A DNA stretch of 19,866 nt, taken from contig CAJUCE010000054.1 in assembly GCA_910584865.1 (NCBI GenBank), forward strand, positions 1 through 19,866, written 5' to 3'. How positions within the stretch are numbered: position 1 is the first letter of the stretch; each line of letters begins with the position of its first letter. A program made the position numbers and the translations under genes. This document shows, piece after piece, positions 6,655 to 12,248 of this stretch. The stretch is from an uncultured Acetatifactor sp. Lineage in GTDB: Bacteria > Bacillota > Clostridia > Lachnospirales > Lachnospiraceae. The notes beneath the pieces are model-generated. The model worked only from the letters and a program-made list of their open reading frames with translations, did not search any database and was not told the origin of the DNA.

Positions 6655-6880
6655 GATATGCTCCTTCACAAGGGAATCTTTCCAAATGTCTTCCGAAATT
6701 ATCTGTGAGCTTCCTGTCAATGTGCCTGTGCCATAAAACAAAAGCAGACAGCCGCCCGACTCGGACAATACAAGCCCATATTTTTGTCGGAATACGTAAC
6801 ATTTCACTATAAAACAACTGCTATTTGCCAGACAAGGCATAACACTCCATGCACTGCCCGCTAAAACAGCTGTCGACATC
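6655..6880 (-). other. Unusual 226-base spacer between porA and porB, open in the porB frame
   Basis: PorA and porB are normally back to back, but here 226 bases separate them. An ATG sits one base after the porA stop (TGA-G-ATG), and its frame runs without a stop through the spacer into porB, adding 75 residues (MSTAVLAGSAWSVMPCL...). The stretch is Ser-, Leu- and Cys-rich and AT-richer than its neighbours. It has no convincing hairpin or terminator. It may be a small insertion that kept the frame. Confidence 0.6.
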
Positions 6881-8068
6881 TCACCGGCTTCGGAGCCCTA
6901 TGTAATCATACATATCCGTAATCCTGTGCTCCGCCCCGATCTGCTCCAGCCTCTCGTAAACCCGGCAGAAATCCTCCACCGTGATGTCCCTGCCGCCCAG
7001 TCCGTAGAGATAGTTGACGGCTTCCGCCGTGGATTTTGCCTGGTAAAGCGCCGCCCTTACCTCCGCCCCCAGGGGGCCTCCCGTGGCAGAAAACATTTCC
7101 GAACGGTCCAGAATCGCAACCGCCTTCACATGGGCCAGGGCCTGGGCGATCTCCTCCTCCGGGAAGGGACGGAACACCCTGATTTTCACCAGTCCAACTT
7201 TCTTACCGGCAGTACTGCGGATCTGCTCGATGGCGGCCTTGCAGGTGCCCGCCGCGGAACCGATGAGCACCACCGCGTACTCCGCGTCCTCCATCCGGTA
7301 AGCCTCGAAAAATCTGTATTCCCGTCCCGTCATTTCCTGAAAACGCTCCGCCACCTCCAGGATAACTCTGCGGGCATTGATCATAGCCTGCCGCTGTCCC
7401 CGTTTTGTCTCCATATAATAACTGGATACGGCATAAGGGCCCACCGCCAGTATTTCCTTCGGATTCAGCAGATAATGCTCCGGCTCCCGCTCGCCCACAA
7501 ATGCGCGGACCTTCTCATCCTCTTCCAGTAAAATATTTTCCACCCCGTGGCTTGTGATAAACCCGTCCTGGCAGATCATGACGGGAAGCATTACATCCTT
7601 ATGCTCCGCAATGGGGTACGCCTGCAGGAAATTATCATAAGCCTCCTGGTTGGACTCCGCATAGATCTGGATCCATCCGCTGTCCCTGGCGCCCATGCTG
7701 TCGGAATGGTCCGCGTTGATGTTGATGGGGCCGGACAGGGCGCGGTTTACTAGGGCCAGTACAAGGGGAAGCCTGTTGGAAGCCGCCACATACAGCTCCT
7801 CCCACATCAGCGCCAGGCCGCAGGAGGATGTGGCGGTCAGGGCCCTTGCTCCCGCCGCCGAGGCCCCCACGGCGGCGCTCATGGAGCTGTGCTCGCTCTC
7901 CACCGGGATGAATTCCGTATCCATCTCCCCGTTTGCAATATAATTGGCCACATACTGGGGAATCTCCGTAGAGGGCGTGATGGGAAAAGCCGGCATCACA
8001 TCCGGGTTGATCTGCTTAACGGCATAGGCCACCGCCTCATTGCCGGATAAACGTTCTCTCACAGCCAT
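6881..8068 (-). CDS. porA: 2-oxoacid (pyruvate):ferredoxin oxidoreductase alpha subunit
   Basis: This is the 395-residue alpha subunit. The N-terminal pyrimidine-binding region is typical of the family: GNEAVAYAVKQINPDVMPAF, PITPSTEIPQY, then FIPVESEHSSMSAAVGASAAGARALTATSS with the conserved glutamate. LIGSAAGTCKAAIEQIR and KIRVFRPFPEEEI belong to the transketolase C-terminal-like domain. The length is that of four-subunit PorA and also of VorA-type subunits, so pyruvate versus branched-chain 2-oxoacid cannot be settled. The ATG directly abuts the porD stop (TAG-ATG), and its GGAGGG ribosome site lies inside porD. This is a tightly coupled operon with porG, porD and porB. Confidence 0.95.
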   Translation of the reverse strand: MAVRERLSGNEAVAYAVKQINPDVMPAFPITPSTEIPQYVANYIANGEMDTEFIPVESEHSSMSAAVGASAAGARALTATSSCGLALMWEELYVAASNRLPLVLALVNRALSGPININADHSDSMGARDSGWIQIYAESNQEAYDNFLQAYPIAEHKDVMLPVMICQDGFITSHGVENILLEEDEKVRAFVGEREPEHYLLNPKEILAVGPYAVSSYYMETKRGQRQAMINARRVILEVAERFQEMTGREYRFFEAYRMEDAEYAVVLIGSAAGTCKAAIEQIRSTAGKKVGLVKIRVFRPFPEEEIAQALAHVKAVAILDRSEMFSATGGPLGAEVRAALYQAKSTAEAVNYLYGLGGRDITVEDFCRVYERLEQIGAEHRITDMYDYIGLRSR

Positions 8069-8365
8069 CTATTTTCCCTCCTTCATTGAGATTGCGCCAA
8101 AGGGGCACACCTTTGCGCAGATGCCGCAGCCCTTGCAGTGGTCATAATCGAAATCCCCTCGCATCTTCTCCTGCACCGGAATGGAAGAATCCGGGCAGAC
8201 CGGCGTGCACAGCAGGCACTGCTTACATTTTTCCCTCTCCCACACCGGGGTGGAGGTACGCCATTCCCCTGTGCAGAATTCCCTGGAGGTTGCCGCCTGG
8301 AAAATCTTGTTTCCCTCCGTTATGTCCTGCCAGGGACTGTTCTCGTTTATTCTGTCGCTTATCAT
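8069..8365 (-). CDS. porD: 2-oxoacid:ferredoxin oxidoreductase delta subunit, 2x[4Fe-4S] ferredoxin
   Basis: This is a 98-residue ferredoxin-like subunit with two full cluster motifs. They are C47-x2-C50-x2-C53-x3-C57-P and C77-x2-C80-x2-C83-x3-C87-P. The two clusters relay electrons from the thiamine diphosphate site to external ferredoxin. A leading domain of about 40 residues (WQDITEGNKIF, then STPVW) is typical of PorD. It follows porG after 80 bases in which I see nothing notable, and it adjoins porA with no gap. Confidence 0.95.
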   Translation of the reverse strand: MISDRINENSPWQDITEGNKIFQAATSREFCTGEWRTSTPVWEREKCKQCLLCTPVCPDSSIPVQEKMRGDFDYDHCKGCGICAKVCPFGAISMKEGK

Positions 8366-8445
8366 GAAATTCTCTCACCTTTCCTCTCATGTCTCCATGG
8401 CCGCATCATGTCCGGGTAAAATCGCCTGTTCCGGAAAAATCTTTC

Positions 8446-9027
8446 TTAACAGCTCCTGGCGATTTCCTCAAAGGTCATCTCCAGAGCCTTCATATTGCCG
8501 TCGATGACTTCCGGCTTCTTGGCGAATTTATGCTGAAAGGAAGCCTCCATCTCCTTCATGAACGCATCCTGCTCCATGGCGCCGGAAACAGCCACCACCG
8601 CCGCAAGCATGGGGGAATTGGGATAATTTTTCCCCAGGGTCTTCATGGAAATGTCCTTTGCGTTCAGGGTGTAAACCGCCCCTTTGTAATCGTGGAGAAG
8701 CGGGAGCAGTTCTTCCTTCTCTTTCTCTGTATTGATAATTACGGCACCGTCCTCCTTCAATCCATGGGTAACGTCCGTGCTCCCCAACAGGCTGTCATCT
8801 ACTACAACCACATAGTCAGGCTCGTAAATATTGGAATGAACCGTAACCGGGTCCCCGCTGATGCGGTTGTAGGCCGTGATGGGCGCTCCCATGCGCTCCG
8901 GCCCGTATTCCGGAAAGCCCTGCACGAACTTTCCCGCCTTAAATGCCACATCCGCCAGCAAAAGCGCCGCCGTCTTCGCGCCCTGGCCGCCTCTTCCATG
9001 CCATCTGATTTCCATAGTATCCTTCAT
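8446..9027 (-). CDS. porG: 2-oxoacid:ferredoxin oxidoreductase gamma subunit
   Basis: This is a 193-residue gamma subunit with the signature MEIRWHGRGGQGAKTAALLL near the start (about residues 5-24), the loop FPEYGPERMGAPI, and the C-terminal helical segment. The gamma subunit forms the catalytic core with alpha and beta. The ATG at 9027 has AAGGAGGG eight bases upstream; a second ATG four codons later is possible. It is the first gene of the porGDAB operon. Its 5' leader is very long, more than 450 bases from the putative promoter at 9528-9500, and carries a T-box-like element and a terminator. Confidence 0.94.
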   Translation of the reverse strand: MKDTMEIRWHGRGGQGAKTAALLLADVAFKAGKFVQGFPEYGPERMGAPITAYNRISGDPVTVHSNIYEPDYVVVVDDSLLGSTDVTHGLKEDGAVIINTEKEKEELLPLLHDYKGAVYTLNAKDISMKTLGKNYPNSPMLAAVVAVSGAMEQDAFMKEMEASFQHKFAKKPEVIDGNMKALEMTFEEIARSC

Positions 9028-9146
9028 TTTCCTGCCCTCCTTACACCCGCGTTACCGGACATTCCTGTTTGATTTTGCCTGCCTGTTTCCGCATATGTAT
9101 TCCGAACCCTGTCCGCCGGATTGTCTATGCCCGGGCCTGCGCAATC

Positions 9147-9229
9147 GAGTAGGGGAAAAGCCTTTCCCCTACTCCCGCGCCAGGTACCTGCCAGCCTCTG
9201 CTGGCATATTTCCAAGCGCTTTGGCGCTT
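9147..9229 (-). repeat. Cluster of three perfect hairpins in the porG leader
   Basis: Between the leader terminator and porG lie three perfect stem-loops. They are a 12-bp stem (9147-9158 with 9163-9174, core GAGTAGGGGAAA, 4-base loop), a 7-bp stem TGCCAGC/GCTGGCA (9189-9206) and a 6-bp stem AAGCGC/GCGCTT (9214-9229). A short palindrome CAGGTACCTG (9181-9190) overlaps the second. None is followed by a T-run. They could stabilise the porG mRNA or be a dispersed palindromic repeat. Confidence 0.6.
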
Positions 9230-9246
9230 TAAGTGCCCGTGTGCAT

Positions 9247-9279
9247 AAAAAACGGCCTCCACCATAAACGGTAGAAGCC
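9247..9279 (-). terminator. Intrinsic terminator ending the leader upstream of porG
   Basis: On the minus strand GGCTTCTACC (9279-9270) pairs with GGTGGAGGCC (9263-9254) across a 6-base loop, ten pairs including two G-T. One base later come six T residues (9252-9247). It lies 220 bases before porG and downstream of a good promoter, so it would stop transcripts before the operon unless antitermination occurs. TCTACC in its 5' arm can alternatively pair with GGTAGA at 9306-9301. Confidence 0.8.
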
Positions 9280-9493
9280 AACCTTTTTCTTCGGATCCCA
9301 TCTACCACATACCAACATATGCGTCCTCTTTTACGGAAGGAACCCGTCAGCATCTACTTGCCTTTCGGCTTTGGTGCCGCAACTCGGGAGGGATTTTCCA
9401 TATATTCTACTCGTACCGCTTCTCAGCTTCTGCGGCTCTCTGTGACATTTCGAAAATATGTACTCGCTCCGTCATGGTCTTTCAAAATCAATG
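9247..9493 (-). promoter_or_regulatory. T-box-like riboswitch leader upstream of porGDAB
   Basis: The roughly 245-base RNA between the promoter and the terminator has the order of parts of a T-box leader. A stem I base GGAG (9470-9467) and loop-E-like AGTA (9464-9461) precede CATAT, which pairs with ATATG on the return strand. The conserved AGAGAG bulge follows (9441-9436), then an apical stem CCGC/GCGG. The return strand reads GAAAATCC then CTCC (9398-9387). Next come GCCGAAAGGC (9369-9360), a stem III-like ACGG/CCGT (9347-9333), and a TGTGGTA core (9309-9303) before the terminator. T-box RNAs read tRNA charging through the specifier codon. The best-placed triplet here is AUC (9394-9392, isoleucine), and the UGGU core would suit an A73 tRNA such as tRNA-Ile. 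The T-box core after TGGTA departs from ACCGCG, so it may be a variant or decayed. The call is by pattern recall, not a covariance search. Confidence 0.6.
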
Positions 9494-9499
9494 GTATAT

Positions 9500-9528
9500 A
9501 TTTTAATCATAAAATCTTGTCTTGTCAA
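9500..9528 (-). promoter_or_regulatory. Strong sigma-A-type promoter of the leader and porGDAB
   Basis: On the minus strand a perfect TTGACA (9528-9523) is followed by exactly 17 bases and TAAAAT (9505-9500, five of six). The surroundings are very AT-rich. The predicted transcript start is near 9493, at the 5' edge of the T-box-like leader. Confidence 0.8.
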
Positions 9529-9548
9529 CAATTTTTGTGTATTTTTTA

Positions 9549-9584
9549 TTGATATATTTTACCTTCTTTTCTTGATATATTTTA
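9549..9584. repeat. AT-rich 13-bp direct repeat upstream of the leader promoter
   Basis: TTGATATATTTTA occurs exactly at 9549-9561 and at 9572-9584, start-to-start 23 bp (about two helical turns). A partial third copy overlaps the -10 region. The pair lies 20 to 60 bases upstream of the -35 box of the porG leader. It could be an activator site or an UP-like element. Confidence 0.55.
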
Positions 9585-9594
9585 ATGTGGCCAT

Positions 9595-9798
9595 TTATTC
9601 ATCCCCCATATTCAGTGACCCAAGCCGCCGTCTCTGCCTCCTCATCCGGACTGTCCACCCAGTAATCCGGGGAAAATCCCCTGCCCTCCTCACAGTCTGC
9701 CGGGGTTCGCACAGATTGACCACATTGGGAATCCGGCACACAATCCTGAAATGCGCCAACTGATAAGCCGCCACATTCCCAAAGGTATTGCATCCCAT
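9595..9798 (-). CDS. Doubtful 67-codon ORF after the LytTR regulator gene
   Basis: A ribosome site AGAGGA lies seven bases before an ATG at 9798, starting MGCNTFGNVAAYQLAHFRIV. The frame ends at 9595. A second overlapping frame (9793-9599) starts MQYLWECGG, has four cysteines and an acidic C-terminal half, and is equally open. I recognise neither. The first frame becomes very Arg-rich toward its end, which suggests a shadow; the second has better amino-acid composition but a poorer ribosome-site spacing. One of them may be a real small protein; both may be chance. Confidence 0.2.
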   Translation of the reverse strand: MGCNTFGNVAAYQLAHFRIVCRIPNVVNLCEPRQTVRRAGDFPRITGWTVRMRRQRRRLGSLNMGDE

Positions 9799-9921
9799 TG
9801 TATTTTCCTCTTTAACACCGGGCTGCCCAAGTATATGGCCGGAATTGACAACAGCGCCATCCTTCAAAAGGTGTCTTCCGGCACATCAGCCGGAGCATGC
9901 CATCCGCTTCTCCAGACGCGC

Positions 9922-10623
9922 CTACCCCTCCCGAAGCATCAGCCTACGGTTCACTTCCCTCTCACAGCCGCGGCTGATGGGCAGTTCTGTGCCGTCCTCC
10001 AACCATAGCCTGCTCCCCTTCCAACTGCGCACATACCGCTCATGCACCAGGTAACTTTTGTGGCACCGCAGAAACCCGCTTCCCTGCAGTTCCTCTTCCA
10101 GTTCGTCCAATTTCCGGTAAAAGGGATAGCTCTCCGAAGCCGTGTGCAGCAGCACAAGTCGTTTTCTGCTCTCGAAATACAGGATATTTACTTTCGGTAT
10201 TCTGCACATCTTATGTCCCTGGGCAAAGGAAAACCAATCCCCCTCCCCCAGTTCCCTCCTGCAATCCTCCATCACCTTCCCCAGTTCCCTGTCAGCCTCC
10301 TCCTTCAGCAGATAGCGAAAGGCCCTGACCTCGTAACCCTTTCTGGCATATTCCGACAGACTGGTCAGAAACACAATGAGGCATTTCTCCCCTCTTCCCC
10401 GCAGAGCTCTGGCTGTGTCCAGGCCGTCCAGGCCGGGCATCCGGATATCCAGGAAAATGACTTCGGCACAGAAATCCCCCTTCTCATATACTTCCAGAAG
10501 GGCCTCACCGCTGTCATATTCTTCCACCCGGATATCCGTCCCCCGGACAAAACTGTCCTTCACAAGAAGGTCCCGCAGATATGTTCGAAAAATTTCCTCA
10601 TCATCACAGATTGCTATATTCAT
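9922..10623 (-). CDS. LytTR family response regulator
   Basis: This is a 233-residue AgrA/LytR-type regulator. The receiver domain occupies about 1-120, with the acidic pocket D7/D8, phospho-acceptor D59 (VIFLDIRMPG), T87 (VFLTS) and K107 (FRYLLKE). The LytTR DNA-binding domain follows at about 135-230, with FAQGHKMCRIPKVNILYFES, FLRCHKSYLVHERYV and the final ELPISRGCEREV typical of the fold. Such proteins bind pairs of short direct repeats and are phosphorylated by GHKL kinases. No kinase gene is adjacent. The only candidate in the window is the repeat-bearing GHKL kinase 7.7 kb downstream on the same strand, in the order regulator then kinase seen in many operons. AGGAG lies eleven bases before the ATG. 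The leader region carries interleaved inverted repeats. Confidence 0.92.
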   Translation of the reverse strand: MNIAICDDEEIFRTYLRDLLVKDSFVRGTDIRVEEYDSGEALLEVYEKGDFCAEVIFLDIRMPGLDGLDTARALRGRGEKCLIVFLTSLSEYARKGYEVRAFRYLLKEEADRELGKVMEDCRRELGEGDWFSFAQGHKMCRIPKVNILYFESRKRLVLLHTASESYPFYRKLDELEEELQGSGFLRCHKSYLVHERYVRSWKGSRLWLEDGTELPISRGCEREVNRRLMLREG

Positions 10624-10711
10624 TGCGATATTTTCTCCTGCCGCCTTTTCTCCGCACCCTGTTGAAGTACCCTCTGGCTATCAGTATATCACAATTTCGG
10701 ATGTTCCACTA

Positions 10712-10760
10712 TACCGGTTCGATTTTTCCTGTAAAAGTTATGAACCGGTAAAAACAGGAA
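10712..10760. repeat. Interleaved inverted repeats upstream of the LytTR gene
   Basis: TACCGGTTC (10712-10720) is the exact complement of GAACCGGTA (10742-10750). TTCCTGT (10726-10732) is the exact complement of ACAGGAA (10754-10760). The order A-B-A'-B' could fold as a pseudoknot in RNA or provide nested operator half-sites in DNA. It lies about 90-140 bases upstream of the regulator start. Confidence 0.5.
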
Positions 10761-10791
10761 CCTTCCTCAGCGAATTCTAAAGACAAATAAA

Positions 10792-10872
10792 ACTTATGCA
10801 GGAACAGGCCGCAGGATTTCCCCCAATACCGTAAGCAATTACATGGAAGCCCTGACGGAATCCTTCGTCTAC
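10792..10872 (+). pseudogene. Remnant of a DUF4143-type AAA ATPase gene (plus strand)
   Basis: The plus frame reads TYAGTGRRISPNTVSNYMEALTESFVY. This matches the pattern of the conserved helix-turn-helix-like segment in ATP-binding proteins with a DUF4143 domain (AGRKIS-x2-TV-x-NYL-x-AL-x2-S-x-IFY). The similarity stops exactly where the fucosidase coding sequence begins on the other strand, and two codons of SSFR plus a stop follow. No start codon, Walker motifs or other ATPase parts are present. It is a scrap of about 27 codons left at the edge of the glycan block. Identification is from motif recall. Confidence 0.45.
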
Positions 10873-12185
10873 TCTTCCTTCAGATAAATCTCCACCACCG
10901 TATCCTTCTCATCCGGCAGCGGATAGCAGTCCGCCGCATAAGGGTTGAAGAAGAAAAAGGCGTTCTTGTCATACTCCTTCAGGTTCCAGTAATGGGTCTC
11001 CTTGATCTCGGAGTTATCGGCCAGGAGTCTCATTTTCTCCACTCTTCCGGCCATATTCTCCAGGCACACGGCGCCCACCTGGGGCTCCATCACATGGGCG
11101 TAGAGCAGGTTCCCGTTGCGGGTGTAGCGCCCCCACTCAGGCTTGGGCAGCTCCGCATAGCCGCAGCCGTAAATGCTCTTTCCGTTCTTCTTCATCCAGA
11201 CGCCCACCTCCTTCAGGATGGCCACGGACTCCTCGGGAATCTCCCCTTTGGCATTAGGCCCCACATTCAGAAGCAGGTTCCCTCCCTTACTGACGCACTC
11301 CACCAGCATATGGACAACCATCTCCGCCGTTTTATAATGATGGTCATGGGCCGCATAACCCCAGTGGTTGTTCAGGGTGATGCAGGCCTCCCAGGGAATG
11401 GGATTCCCCGCCACGTCCCGGATTCCCTCAGGCGGAATCATCTGCTCCGGCGAGGCAAAGTCACCGGAATAAGGGGTGGGATCCAAAGTACGGATGGAGC
11501 CCGCGTCCTCCCCGCTTCCCTCCAAACGATTATCGATGATCACATCCGGCTGGATAGACCGCACCATCTCAATGAGCTCCTTGGCCTTCCAGGTATTGCA
11601 CTTCATATCCCCATAGGAAAAATCAAACCACATCACATCCAGTTTTCCGTAATCGGTAAGCAGTTCCCTGATCTGGCCGAACATGTATTCCAGATAGTTA
11701 TCAAAATTCCGGTTCTCATTGGAGCACTCCGGATGGTTGCGCATGGGATGGTGCATATCCCCGTAATGAGGGAAATCCGGATGCCGCCAGTCAATCACGG
11801 AATAGTACAGGCCCACCTTAATGCCCTCCGCCCGGAAAGCCTCCAGGAATTCCCGCACCAGATCCCGCCCGCAGGGGGAATTGGTGGATTTGAAATCCGT
11901 CAGCTTGGAATCGAAGAGGCAGTATCCGTCATGATGCTTCGCGGTGAGTACGGCATACTTCATCCCGGCTTCCTTCGCCAGTTTTGCCCATTCCTTCGGA
12001 TTGTAATTCTCCGCGGCAAACTCGTCCTTCAGGGGCTCATAGGCCTCCTTCGTCAGCTGCTCCACGCTGCGCAGCCATTCTCCCCTGGCAGGGATGGCGT
12101 ACAACCCCCAGTGGATAAACATGCCAAACCTTGCCTCGCGGTACCACTGTGTCCTCTTTGTTCTCTCTTCTACGATTTTGTTCAT
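10869..12185 (-). CDS. GH29 alpha-L-fucosidase, cytoplasmic
   Basis: This is a 438-residue glycoside hydrolase family 29 enzyme that removes alpha-linked L-fucose. Family landmarks appear in order. RFGMFIHWGLY (19-29) has the substrate-binding His25. YAVLTAKHHDGYCLFDSK (77-94) has His84/His85. VGLYYSVIDW lies at 124-133. LDVMWFDFSYGD (182-193) has D188 in the nucleophile position. GGNLLLNVGPNAKGEIPE follows later. A short beta-rich C-terminal part ends the protein. There is no signal peptide, so it acts in the cytoplasm on imported fucosides. AGAGGG lies eight bases before the ATG. It follows the transglutaminase-like gene by 63 bases on the same strand, so the two are very likely co-transcribed. 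Specificity (alpha-1,2/3/4/6) cannot be read from sequence. Confidence 0.95.
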   Translation of the reverse strand: MNKIVEERTKRTQWYREARFGMFIHWGLYAIPARGEWLRSVEQLTKEAYEPLKDEFAAENYNPKEWAKLAKEAGMKYAVLTAKHHDGYCLFDSKLTDFKSTNSPCGRDLVREFLEAFRAEGIKVGLYYSVIDWRHPDFPHYGDMHHPMRNHPECSNENRNFDNYLEYMFGQIRELLTDYGKLDVMWFDFSYGDMKCNTWKAKELIEMVRSIQPDVIIDNRLEGSGEDAGSIRTLDPTPYSGDFASPEQMIPPEGIRDVAGNPIPWEACITLNNHWGYAAHDHHYKTAEMVVHMLVECVSKGGNLLLNVGPNAKGEIPEESVAILKEVGVWMKKNGKSIYGCGYAELPKPEWGRYTRNGNLLYAHVMEPQVGAVCLENMAGRVEKMRLLADNSEIKETHYWNLKEYDKNAFFFFNPYAADCYPLPDEKDTVVEIYLKEE

Positions 12186-12248
12186 TTTTTGTCCCTCTCA
12201 TATACGCAGTGTCTTTTTCCGTATATTTCTTTCTCTCTATGGCAATCC

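Noticed and set aside
9024..9353. Open frame on the minus strand whose start (GSFRKRGRICWYVVDG) recalls an integrase arm-type DNA-binding domain.
   Set aside because: It lies inside the T-box-like leader, crosses the terminator and the hairpin cluster, and has no ribosome site. The resemblance is short and best explained by chance translation of structured RNA.
9361..9480. GCTGAGA in the porG leader suggested a TPP riboswitch, attractive because the enzyme uses thiamine diphosphate.
   Set aside because: The other conserved TPP parts (ACCTGAT and the later GG-TAATACC-like segment) are absent, while several T-box parts are present in order.
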